DNA of 64,000 nt from the NCBI GenBank assembly GCA_012932295.1, contig JAAONU010000009.1, forward strand, positions 10,333,535 through 10,397,534, written 5' to 3'. Origin of the DNA: Cyclina sinensis (taxonomy: Eukaryota; Mollusca; Bivalvia; Venerida; Veneridae). Within the stretch, counting starts at the first letter, position 1, and each line of letters opens with the position of its first letter. This document shows positions 12,127-24,400 of this stretch, piece by piece. The notes under the pieces were generated by a model. It was not told the origin of the DNA. It did no database searches and was given only the letters and a program-made list of their open reading frames with translations. A program made the translations under genes and the position numbers.

Positions 12127-13988
12127 CGCATGTCTCCCCCAGTGCATCATTGAAACAGGGGCACAGAATAGATGAGAGAGGTCAGCTAGTGACCGAATTG
12201 TGAACTTGAGAATGAGTGTGTTTGAAAAGGCCATGTATAGGCTTCCTCTACCCACTAAGGACAATCATTCTATGAAATTTGAAGACTCTGGGTCAAATAG
12301 AACTCTAGTTATTAAGCGCAAACCATTTTCAAGTTAAAGATCAGTGTGACATTGACCTTTGATCAGCTGACTCCAAAATCAATAGGCTTCTTCTACTCAT
12401 TAAGGACAATCATCACATGAAGACTGAAGACTATGAGTCAAATAGAACTCCACTTACTAAGCGGAAACCATTTTCAAGTTAAAGATCACTGTGACCTCGA
12501 CCTTTGATCAGCTGACCCCAAAATCTATAGGCTTCTACTCATTCAGGACAATCATTCTATGAAGTTTGAAGACTCTGGGGTCAAATAATACTCAAATCAT
12601 TGAGCGGAAACCATTTTCAAGCTAAAGATCACTGTGACCTTGACCTTTGACTGGCTGACCCCAAAATGTATAGGCTTCCTCTACCCACTAAGGACAATCA
12701 TTCTATGAAATTTGAAGACTCTGGGTCCAATAGAACTCTTGTTATTAAGCGCAAACCATTTTCAAGTTAAAGATCAGTGTGACGTTGACCTTTGATCAGC
12801 TGACCCCAAAATCAATAGGCTTCTTCTACTCATTAAGGACAATCATCCTATGAAGACTGAAGTCTTTGAGTCAAATAGAACTCCACTTACTGAGCGGAAA
12901 CCATTTTCAAGTTTAAGATCACTTTGACCTTTAACAGCTGACCCCAAAATCAATAGGCTTCTTCTACTCATTTAGGACAATCATCAGATGAAATTTGAAG
13001 ACTCTGAGTCAAATAGAACTCCACTTACTGAGTGGAAACCATTTTCAAGTTAAAGATCACTGTGACCTTGCCCTTTGACTGGCTGACCCCAAAATCAATA
13101 GGCTTCTTCTACTTATTCAGGACAATCCTCCTATGAAATTTGAAGAGTCTGAGTCAAATAGAACTCCACTTATTGAGAGGAAACCATTTTCAAGTTAAAG
13201 ATCACTGTGAAGTTGACCTTTGACTGGCTGACCCCAAAATCAATAGGCTTCTTCTACTCAATAAAGACAATCATTACATGAATTTTCAAGACTCTGGGTC
13301 AAATAGAACTCCACTTATTGAGCAGAAACCAATTTTTACATATAAGGTCACTGTGATCTTGACTTTGACTGGCTGACCCCAAAATCAATAGGCTTTTTCT
13401 ACTCATTCAGGACATTAATCCTATGAAATTTGAAGAGTCTGAGTCAAATAGAACTTCACTTATTTAGAGGAAACCATTTTCAAGTTAAAGATCACTGTGA
13501 CGCTGACCTTTGACTGGCTGACCCCAAATCAGTAGGCTTCTTCTACTCAATAAAGACAATCATTATATGAAGTTTCAAGACTCTGGGTCAAATAGAACTC
13601 ATTTTTATTGAGCAGAAACCAATTTTTACATATAAGGTCACTGCGATCTTGACCTTTGACTGGCTGACCCCCAAATCAAGAGACTTCTGTAACTCAATGA
13701 GGACAGTCATCCTATGAAGTTTGAAGACACTAGGTCAAATAGAATTCTAGTTATTGAGAGAAAACCATTTATGCATTAAAGGTCACTGTGACCTTGACCT
13801 TTGACCTACATACCAAAAAACATTAGGCTTCTGTAACTCAATAAGGGCAATCATCTTATGAAGTTTGCAGACTCTAGTTGAAAAGGTACTCTAGTTATTG
13901 AACGGAAACGAAGTGTGACAGACAGATAGACAGACAGATGGACAGAGAAAAAACAATATATCTCCCCCAGACTGGGGGAGACATAATA
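12127..13988 (+). repeat. Core-G tandem repeat element, class T4
   Basis: A CATGTCTCCCCC phrase at 12129-12140 probably marks the 5' side. About eleven units of roughly 150 bp follow from 12236. They carry GAAACCATTTTCAAGTTAAA, then GATCACTGTGACCTTGACCT, then CTGACCCCAAAATCAATAGG, then CTTCTTCTACTCATT. The 3' end carries GACAGACAGATAGACAGACA and the hairpin TATCTCCCCCAGACTGGGGG plus AGACATA (about 13957-13985). This is one of the most regular arrays in the window. Confidence 0.85.
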
Positions 13989-14500
13989 AACTTTTTTTTT
14001 TTTAAATCCCACCATGCACAAGGAAGTTATGAGCCAGACACAAACAACTTTTTCACTATATCCATATAAGGAAATAGCCAAAACTTCAAGTGTCCATTGT
14101 GACCTTGACCATTGAGCGAGCAACATATTTCTTGCATGTAACATGTCGACTTCATATGATAATCACTTATGCCAAATTATTTCATAATCCAACCATGCAC
14201 AACAAAGTTCTGGGCCAGAAACAAACAACTTTTTCACTCTATCCATATAAGGAATAAGCCAAAACTTCAATGCTCACTGTGACCTTGACCTTTGAGCGAG
14301 CAACATGTTTTTTGCATGCGACACGGGTTCATAAATTATGATGATCACTTAAAATATTTTAAAATCCAACCATGCACAACAAAGTTATGAGCCGGACACG
14401 AACATCTATTGTATGCACCCACACACACAAACACACACACACAAACGGACAGGGTAAAAACTATATGCCAGCTTGCCATTATCATGGTCTGGGCATAAGA
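13989..14500 (+). repeat. Core-H element, two to three units, with CA microsatellite
   Basis: Units contain AATCCAACCATGCACAACAA, then AACTTTTTCACTCTATCCAT, then GTGACCTTGACCTTTGAGCG. A CA-rich microsatellite lies at about 14417-14446. The 3' hairpin pairs TATGCCAG with CTGGGCATA at about 14464-14497. A related fragment is at 23148-23510. Confidence 0.7.
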
Positions 14501-14502
14501 AA

Positions 14503-16308
14503 AACAAGAGGGCCATGATGGCCCTGGATCGCTCACCTGAGTACTTTGGCTGTAGGTTTGCTGTTAAGCAGTATTTCATTTTTTAATTGAAAATATGTAA
14601 GTGCCTACAAACCAAATATGTAAAATATCAGTCAATAAATAAAGGCTCTATGACAGAAAGTAGAAATATCTATTATAAGCTATGGTGACCTTGACCTTGA
14701 CCCAGTGACCTCAAACCCTACCCATGGGTAGTCGTCCATGCAAGGAACCTATATACTGAATATCAAAGATATTGGTCTATAAATGAAGGCTCTATGAGGT
14801 ACAGTAGATAAATCTATTTTTAGCCTCCGTGACCTTGAACCTAATCTAATAATTTCAAAAAGCTTGATAAAGCTTGCTTCATGCCAAATTTTAAAATTCC
14901 AGGCCTTGTGGTTTCAGACAAGAAGATTTTTAAAGATTTTCTTCTATACTGCTATTTAAAACTTGTGACCCCTCGGGCGGGGCCAATAGTGACCCCAGGG
15001 ACATTTTTCAAGCAAACTAGGTAGAGGTCCACTAGACAATGCTGCATACCAAATATCTAAGCTGTAGGCATTGAGGTTTCCAGTAAGAAGATTTTTAAAG
15101 ATTGCCTTTTTTATATATTAAGGGCCCCAGGGCGGGGCCAATTTTGACCCCGGGGCCAACATATAAACAATACTACTCCACACCAAATATCTAATGTCTA
15201 GTCCTATTAGTTTAGGAGAAAAATGATTTTTCATGTTTTTCCTATATAACTATATGTAAATCAAGAGAACCCTGGGGCGTGGCCAATTTTGACCCAGGGG
15301 ACATAATTTGAACAAACTTGATAGAGGTTCACTAGACAATGCTACATACCAAATATCTAAGCTGTAGGCATTGTGGTTTCTGAGAAGAAGATTTTTAAAG
15401 ATTTCCTATATAAGCCTATGTAAAATCAATTGACCCCCGGGGTGGGGCCTATTTTGACCCAGTGGCTATGATTTGAACAAACTTAGCAGAGGTCCACTGG
15501 ACAATGCTGCACACCAAATATCTAAACTCTACGCCTTGCGGTTTCTGACAAGAAGATTTTTTAAAGTTTTTCCTATATAACTCTTTATAAAACATTTGAC
15601 CCTTGGGCCAGGGCCATTTTTGACCCAGGAGTCATGATTTGAACAAACTTAGTAAAGGTCCACTGGACAATGCTGCGCATCACATATATCTAAACTCTAG
15701 GCCTTGCAGTTTCTGACAAGAAGATTTTTAAAGTTTTTCCTATATAACTCTATGTAAAACATGTGACCCCTGGGGCTGGGCCATTTTTGACCCAGGAGCC
15801 ATGATTTGAACAAACTTGGTAAAGGTCCACTGGACAATGCTGCACACCAAATATCTAAACTCTAGGCCTTGTGGTTTCTGACAAGAAGATTTTTTAAGTT
15901 TTCCCTATATAAATCTATGTAAAATCAACTGACTCCTGGCATTGGGTCAGTTTTGATCCCACGGTCATAATTTGAAGAAACTTGGTAGAGGTCCACTAGA
16001 TGATGCTTCATACCAAATATCTAAGCTCCAGGCCTTGTGGTTTCGGACAAGAAGATTTATAAAGATCCAACTTTGAAAATCTATTTTTAGCTCCTGTGGC
16101 CTAGAAATGCAATGGACCTGAACCATTTGAACAATTTTGGTAAAGCTTCATGCAAGTAACATTCCTGCCAAGTTTCAGCAAGATTGGCCCAGCAGTTCAG
16201 GAGAAGTTGTTTGAAGAAAAAGTTGACGACGCACGGACGGATGGACGACGGACATCAGGCGATCACAAAAGCTCACCTTGAGCACTTTGTGCTCAGGTGA
16301 GCTAAAAA
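14503..16308 (+). repeat. Core-D element, class T1, full length reference copy
   Basis: The 5' end is ACAAGAGGGCCATGATGGCC plus CGCTCACCTGAG. About eight units of roughly 165 bp carry CCCCTGGGGCGGGGCCA, then GACCCAGGAGCCATGATTTG, then AACAAACTTGGTAAAGGTCC, then CCAAATATCTAAACTCTAGG. The tail has GCAAGTTTCAGCAAGATTGG, GACGACGCACGGACGGATGG and the hairpin AGCTCACCTTGAGCAC/GTGCTCAGGTGAGCT (16270-16303), ending in CTAAAAA. Truncated relatives lie throughout the window. Confidence 0.88.
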
Positions 16309-17060
16309 TAGGGACAAGAATGGAAAAGTAGGGACCGGTAAAGCCTGTCTATAGTGTTCACAAGATATTATCAAGCAAAGCAGTCAAAAAATGAGCGAAA
16401 ACTGTGACCATGGGAGAATTCATAAAGTTTTCCACTGATCTGAGCTAATGATTTTGTCTTTTATCCTACATGACCCAGTTTAAAATTTGTTCTAGAGATC
16501 ATCAAAAGAAAGTGCTCACAAGGTTCTCTACAGACCTGAGCTTGTGACCAAGTTTTTTTTAATCAACTGTGAGCCAGTTGCCAAATAAGTAACAACTGGG
16601 TCAAAAATGTAGCCTGCAGTGTTCAAGTTTTCGTTTAATTTTGGGCTTGTGACCAGGTTTTAAAATCAAAATAATGCACTTTTTAATTTGACATCAGGTT
16701 AAACATTCTGATAAAGTTTTATGAAAGTGAACTGAATATGTCACCTTCATAGAATTCATAAGATTTTCAACTTGTATGAGCTGGTGACTTATTTTTTAAA
16801 CAAATATGACCTAGTTTCAAACTCATCTAAGAGATAATCAGGACGAACATTCTGAGCAAGTTTCATGAAAACTGGATTGAAAATGTAGCCTTTAGAGTGT
16901 TCAAAAGGTTTTCATTGATTTGGGTTGGTGGGCTTATTTTTTAACCTACATGACCAAACTTCTTTAGGCAGGACTACCATTCTTAGCAAGTTTTATGAAG
17001 GCTGGATAAAAAATGAGGCACTAGAGACTCCCTGGGCAAATGGTGAAAATATCAACATAT
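16309..17060 (+). repeat. Core-I repeat fragment
   Basis: Four or five degraded units contain CATTCTGAGCAAGTTTCATG, AAAATGTAGCCT, AGAGTGTTCA and AGGTTTTC. They resemble core B and the element at 18491. No intact terminus is seen. Confidence 0.6.
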
Positions 17061-18365
17061 GGTGTTCACGAGATGAAATAAATTCCCATCTTCCACTAAA
17101 AAACAAACACATTTTCTTTTTATTTTATGCCAACACGTCAAAAATGGGTTTTTTATGATATTTTTTAATCAGGGCCTTCAATAAATTCCCCATGGTTAGC
17201 CCCAAATCAGTTAATGCGTACTTTGGTTACTCTGCACAAAAAAAAGTGCAGACAAACTTTAATACATATGATAACTTTACTTCTGCTGAAATAAACTGAA
17301 TACACTTTCATCAAATAACATTTATTTTTGTCTACACAGTTTATCAATATTTATTGAATTTTTGCCATACATACTTTAATTATAAAAGCGGATTAATACC
17401 GAGTAATATTCAATAAATTGAATTGAAAGTCGGCCATATTGGATATTGTCCATGTGAGTTATGTAAACAAATCAGACATTTTAAATAATTTATGGCAAAT
17501 TTCATCATTGTTCACAACTAGTTAGGCTCAGGAATTCAATATTATAATTGGATTTAACAAGGTAAATAAATTTCACTCGCTGTCACAGTCTGAAATACAG
17601 CGGATTCTATTGTGGTGGGGAAATTCCTGAAGTTTCATCAAGCAGTAGTTCCGGCACAAACAGTGTATTATCAAAATGGTAATTAACTGATTCAAAATAG
17701 TGTATTATCACTTTTATCTCACTGATATTTCCCTATATTTCATTGGTAGGCATAAAATAAAAAATAAGAAAGCCTTTTCAGTGTTGAAGTTTTACAGAAG
17801 GTTATGCAATAAGCAAAATATAAAGTGGAATAAAAATGTCAGAATTTCTTTTAACCTATTGCCTTTGGAGTGTTAAGCTGCCTGGCCTTTCTGATTAGGG
17901 AATGGTTTGGTTCTTGTTCTGTTTAACATCCTTCATAGATTCATTCTGACAGACAGGTAGCTTACATGAACAACTCGTGTATGGAGTACAGCACTAAAAA
18001 CAACCATCTCTGTAAGTGTAAGATGTCACTTTAAAGAGTCGGTCTTAGGCTCTGAACCACAACTCTTGTTCAAAGTGACAGCTGTAGCTTGAATGTTTAT
18101 AACAAGAACTCATAACAAGTCAATCAAGAATGCCAGCAACTCAGTGTCAATAACTGTTTTCAAACATTCTACAGATGGTAATACAAATATATCACTGTTT
18201 AAACAACTCCTATTTCCTCTGGAAAAACATTTTACATTAATGCTTCAATGATGTGTGGCTGAAACTGATTACATTAAAGCTATGTTAACAATTTTCAGTC
18301 ATATCTCAAAGAACCTATAATAAGCAATCAATAACAATTCAAAGTCTTAAATGCTTCTACTGGCG
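17061..18365 (-). other. Probable UBE2G2 3' UTR and downstream sequence
   Basis: This non-repetitive AT-rich stretch lies directly beyond the UBE2G2 stop codon. On the minus strand AATAAA occurs at 17350-17355 and 17321-17326, either of which could serve as a polyadenylation signal. UTR extent is inferred and no transcript evidence is available. Confidence 0.4.
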
Positions 18366-18478
18366 TCACAATCCTAGACTTTTTCTGACATGTTTTTCAG
18401 CTATTTCTTTAAATCTTTGTCTCTCTTCTCTCCACATCTTGGCTGCATCAACATTAGCTGCACTCTCATCATTTGGTT
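18366..18478 (-). CDS. UBE2G2: UBE2G2 coding exon 5 (terminal)
   Basis: It encodes the last 36 residues plus a split Glu129: [18 protein letters not shown], then the helix [18 protein letters not shown], and TGA at 18366-18368. The acceptor reads TTTCCAG. A T1 repeat terminus begins only about 13 bp upstream of the exon, so repeat sequence supplies part of the polypyrimidine tract. Confidence 0.95.
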
Positions 18479-21400
18479 CTGGAAACATATGAAACAAGAG
18501 GGCCATAATGGCTCTTAATTGTTCACAGGAGTAGCACTGTACTTACTGTTAACATTATGGTCAAACATATTTTTTTCAGTCAGACAACCAAGCTTTTTTC
18601 ATTAAATATAACTCACCTGGTGACCTTGTTTATGATCCTATAGGATTAAGTTTAAAATTCTTCAAGGAAATCAACAAGACAAACATTCTGAGAAAGTTTT
18701 TAGATGACCTCTATGGTTATCAAACTGTTTACCACTGACCTATGCTTGTGACACAGATTTAACCCCAGAAAACCCTGATTAATTAAAGTCACAAATTTTT
18801 ATCAAATATCATGAAGACTGGGCCAAAAAAGTGACCTCTGTAATTTACATAATGTTTCCACTGACCCGAGCTGTTGAACTATTTCTTGACCTAAAGTGAC
18901 CTAGGTCTGAGCTTGTCCTATAAGTCATTAAAATAAACAATCTGAAGAAGTTTCATGAAGACTGTGGCAAATATGAGATCTCTATACTGTTCAGAACAGT
19001 TCCATTGATCTGAAGTGGTGATTAACTCATTCAAGAAATAGTCGACAAGAAATTCGGTAGAACCGATGGATGCTCCCCATAGTAGCACTATTTCAAAATG
19101 GGTGTATTCTTATTAGTATTTCTATTCTTATAAGTAAAGATTGGAGTAAAAATACTGCAATGAAATATAACTAAAGCTATCACTGAATGTGATTAATACC
19201 CCCAATATGCCACCCTGTCAGAGGCAAAAGGGGAAAACATATAAAAAAGAACTAAACTAGAGCTATCACTAAATGTGATTAATACCCCCACAAGACCACT
19301 TTGGAACTGAGGAAGTTATCGGTAACATAATACTTTGTAAATAAATGAAAAAGAGTGATGGTTGTGGGCAATTAAAGATAGTTGTGGTTCTTGTACATTG
19401 CATTTCCTGTCATTGTGCTTGATAATTGTATGAAGTTGCACTAAATTCCAACCAGTTGTTTTCAAGTTATGCTCTGGACAAGGAAAACCAACAAAGGGCA
19501 ATATCTGTGCAAATACTGAAGATGGAGTTGTAGCTCTTATACAATGCACTTCCTGTCATTGTGCTTGACCATTGTAAGAAGTTGCATTGAATTCCAACCA
19601 AAAGTTTTCAAGTTATTCTCCAGAAAAGGAAAACCAACAAAGGGCAATAACTGTGCAAATAGTGAAGCTGGAGTTATAGCTTTTGTATACTGCATTTCAA
19701 ATCATTGTGCTTGACCATTGTATAACTTGCATTGAATTCCAAGATTTCAAGTTATGTTCTGGACAAGGAAATCCAACAAAAGGCAATAACTCTGCAAATA
19801 GTGAAGATGGAGTTATAGCTCTTGTACACTGTACTTTCTCTCATTGTGCTTGATCACTGTATGAAGTTGCATTGAATTCCAACCAGTAGTTTTCAAGTTA
19901 TGCTCTGGACAAGGAAAACCAACAAAGGGCAATAACTCTGCAAATAGTGAGGATCGAGTAATGGCTATTGTACAAAGCACTTTCTTTCAATATGCTTGAT
20001 CACTGTATGAAGTTGCATTGAATTCCAACCAGTCATTTTCAAATTATGCTCTGGATAAGGAAAACCAACAAAGGGCAATAACTCTGCAAATACTGAAGAT
20101 GGAGTTATGATTCTTGGACACTGCACTTCCTATCACTGTGCTTGACCATTGTATCAAGTTGCACTGAATTCCAACCAGTGGTTTTCAAGTTATTCTCCAG
20201 ACAAGGAAAACAAACAAGAGGGCCAATGGCCCTAAAGCGCTCACCTGGGTTCAAAGATGAAAGAAATTTTTATGAATGTAATGATGCATATCACAGAAAT
20301 GGACCAATGCAATGTCATTGCCATAGCTCCAAAAACAAAAAGTAGGTCAGTAGGTCAAAATATAGGTCATGAGACGACATTTTTTAAAATCGGAATGAAA
20401 AGCTGTACACACGGTCCAATTTTCATTGCGGTAGCTTTAAAACAAAAAAGTAGGTCAGTAGGTCAAAAATATAGGTCATCATATGATGTTTTTGAAATCG
20501 GAACAAAAAGCTGTACACACAGTCCAAATTTCATTGCCATAGCGCCAAAAACAAAAAGTAGGTCAGTAGGTCAAAAATATAGGTCATGCGATAACATTTT
20601 TGAAATCAAAACGAAAAACTGTGCACATGGTCCAAATTTCATTGATGTAGCTAAAAAAACAAAAAAGTAGGTCAGTAGGTCAAAAATATAGGTCAAGGAA
20701 TAATGTTTTCGAAATCATCTTGAAAAACTGTACAAATGGTCCAAATTTTATTGCCATAGCAAAAAACTTAAAAAATGAGAAAAAAAAAATTGGGGCAGGG
20801 GGGGGGGGAGGGTGACTCCCAGGGGAGAGGGGATAACCCTACTGTGGTCACAGTGCATACTACCAAATATCTAAGCTCCAGGCCTTGCAATTTGTGACAA
20901 GAAGATTTTTAAAGTTTTTTGCTATGTAAAACATGTGACCCCTTGGGCGGGGCCAGTTTTGACCCAGGGGCCATGATTTGAACTATGTTAGTAGAGGTCT
21001 ACTAGACAATGCTCAACACCAAATATCTAAGCTCCACGCCAAGTAATTTCTTACAAGAAGATTTTTAAAGTTTTCCCTATATCACTCTATGTAATTCAAG
21101 TAAGCCCTGGGCGGGGTCAGTTCTGACCCCAGGGTCATAATTTGAACAATCCTTGAAGAGGTCCACTAGATGATGCCTCATACCAAATATCTAAGCTCCA
21201 GGCCTTGCAGTTTCTGACAAGAAGATTTTTAAAGAATTTACTATATAACTCTATGTAAAACATGTGACCCCTTGGGCGGAGCCAATTTTGACCCAGGGGC
21301 CATGATTTGAACAATCTTGGTAGAGGTCTACTAGACAATGCTTAACACCAAATATCTAAGCTCCATACCTTGCGGTTTCTAAAAAGAAGATTTTTAAAGT

Positions 21401-24400
21401 TTTCCCTATATAACTCTATATAAATCAAGTGACCCCCAGGGCGGGGCCAGTTCTGACCCCAGGGTCATAATCTGAACAATCTTGGTAGAGGTCCACTAGA
21501 TGATGCCTCATACCAAATATCTAAGCTCCAGGCCTTGTGGTTTCAGACAAGATTTTCAAAGTTTTTCCTTTAAGTTGCCATAGCAACCAGAGTTCTGCAT
21601 AGAATTGAATTTTTTGAACAACTTTGGAAGAGCTTCATGCAAGGAACATCCCATGCAAGTTTCATTGAATTTGGCCCAGTGGTTTCAGAGGAGATGTCGT
21701 TTGAATGAAATTGTTGACGCCTCACGACACACACCGGACATTGGGGTATGACAAAAGCTATTTCTGGCACTTTGTGCCAGGTGAGCTAATAAAGGGGAAT
21801 AACTTTGGAAAAAGTGCAGATGGAGTTATGATTCTTGCACTTTCTCTCAATATGCTTGACCACTGTATGAAGTTGCATTGAATTCCAACCAGTAGTTTTC
21901 AAGTTATGCTCTGGACAAGGAAAACCAATAAAGGGCAATAACTCTGCAAATAGTGAAGATAGATTTATGATTCTTGAACACTGAACTTCCTCTTATTGTG
22001 CTTGACCATTGTATGAAGTTGCACTGAATTCAAACCAGTAGTTTTCAAGTTATGCTCAGGACAAGGAAAACAAAGGGCTATATCTCTGCAAATAGTGAAG
22101 ATGGAGTTATGATTCTTGAACACTGCACTTCCTCTCATTGTGCTTGACCATTGTATGAAGTTGCATTGAATTCCAACCAGTAGTTTTGAAGTTATGCTCT
22201 GGACAAGGAAAAACAAAAAAGGGCAATAACTCTGCAAATAGTGAAGATAGATTTATGATTCTTGATTCTTGAACATTGCACTTCCTCTCATTGTGCTTGA
22301 CCATTGTATGAAGTTGCACTGAATTCCAACCATTAGTTTTTAAGTTATGCTCCGGACAAGGAAAACCAATAAAGGGCAATAACTCTGCAAATAGTGAAGG
22401 TGGAGTTATGATTCTTGAACATTGCACTTCCTCTCATTGTGCTTGACCATTGTATGAAGTTGCACTGAATTCCAACCAGTAGTTTTCAAGTTATGCTCCG
22501 GACAAGGTACAGCCCGCAAATAGTGAAGATAGATTTATGATTCTTGAACACTGAACTTCCTCTTATTGTGCTTGACCATTGTATGAAGTTGCACTGAATT
22601 CAAACCAGTAGTTTTCAAGTTATGCTCAGGACAAGGAAAACAAAGGGCTATATCTCTGCAAATAGTGAAGATGGAGTTATGATTCTTGAACACTGCACTT
22701 CCTCTCATTGTGCTTGACCATTGTATGAAGTTGCATTGAATTCCAACCAGTAGTTTTGAAGTTATGCTCTGGACAAGGAAAAACAAAAAAGGGCAATAAC
22801 TCTGCAAATAGTGAAGATAGATTTATGATTCTTGATTCTTGAACATTGCACTTCCTCTCATTGTGCTTGACCATTGTATGAAGTTGCACTGAATTCCAAC
22901 CATTAGTTTTTAAGTTATGCTCCGGACAAGGAAAACCAATAAAGGGCAATAACTCTGCAAATAGTGAAGGTGGAGTTATGATTCTTGAACATTGCACTTC
23001 CTCTCATTGTGCTTGACCATTGTATGAAGTTGCACTGAATTCCAACCAGTAGTTTTCAAGTTATGCTCCGGACAAGGTACAGCCCGACTAACCAGCCACT
23101 GGGTGACTCCTATTTTCCCCCCTAAACTTCGTTTCAGGGGTATAATAAGCAAGGTAAAGTTGTGTACCAAACTTCCTCAAAAAACTTTCTTCCAAACTTT
23201 TCCATCAAAATGACTAAACTCGACAAATCGTTTTTATGGAGCCATCACTTGTGCCAAATTATTTCAAAATCACTTGACAAAGTTACAGGTAGACACAAAA
23301 TATGGATGACCTCTAAGAGGGACCTTAACCTTTGAGTAACACAGCTTGGAGTTGTATGCGATATATGGTCTAAATGTGTCTAACATTTGTGTCAACTTAT
23401 TTCAAAATCCCTTCATGCATGTCAAACTTATAGCCAGAACAAGCAACCCACATAGTGATTCCTGTATACCCACCCAAACTTTGTTTGTGAGGGTATAAAA
23501 AAGGGAGACATGGTCACGTTGTGTTTTGATTCTTAAACACTCCCTTTCTATCAACTTATCTATCTATTGTTTTGAATATCAGGCATATATGTTTAACAGT
23601 TTTTAAGTAATTCTTAGAATGAGCATCATTAAAATCATAAAGAAAGGTGTTTAAAAAATTGGGAAAGGAAGTGGTATACTTATTTGATAATGTACTTCCT
23701 CTATTTTCCCTCTAATTACAGGAGTAATATTCACTAAATCACTTGAATACTTTAGGAGTTATGCTCCCTATAAGCATTAAACAAGAGGGTCATGATGGCC
23801 TTATATCCCTCACCTGAGTACCACCATTTAAAACAGCACTGACAATGAAGGAATTAAGGTAAGTTCACCCATTGTTAAAGTTAAAATCTACATGCAAAAC
23901 TGTACATCTGGTCCAAACTTCATGAACACAGCTTCAAATACAGTAAGTAGGTCAGTAGTACAAAGTCAATGTCAGCTTATGTCAAAGATGTATCCACATG
24001 CAAAACTTTAAGTATAGTTAAAATTTCCATACTGAGCTTCAAATACAAGACAGACTGTAAGAATGTGAGTGTCTAAGGTCAAAGTTAAAAAATGCATGCA
24101 CTATTATAATTATGATTCCAATTTCCATTCTGTAGCTGCAAAAATAAGAAAATAGGTCAGAAAGTCATTGTCAATGTCAGCTAAGGTGAGGTTGAAATCT
24201 ACATGCAGAACTATAAAAACAGTTCAAATTTCCATACTTCAGCTTCAAAAACAAGAAAGTAGGTCAGTGGTTCAAGGTCAATGTGAGCTAATATCAAAGT
24301 TGTAATGTGCAATCAAAATTATAGTATAGTTCAAATTTTTACACTGAAGCTGCAAAAACAAGGAAGTTGGTAAAAAGGTCAATATGGGCTTAGGTTAAGT

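Noticed and set aside
12236..13900. Regular repeats as a CRISPR array
   Set aside because: Units of about 150 bp are repeated throughout, without conserved short repeats separated by unique spacers, and the genome is clearly eukaryotic.
14417..14446. CA-rich microsatellite as a regulatory feature
   Set aside because: It is short and sits in the GACGGACA-tract position of an H element; no regulatory evidence.
20257..20670. 137-codon open frame on the plus strand
   Set aside because: It lies across four M repeat units and its translation repeats with the unit (KSRSVGQ, SCTHGP). The openness follows from a unit length divisible by three, not from selection.
22107..22997. Two identical 106-codon minus-strand frames
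   Set aside because: They are products of the L array and its 570-bp duplication; the peptide [20 protein letters not shown] recurs each unit.
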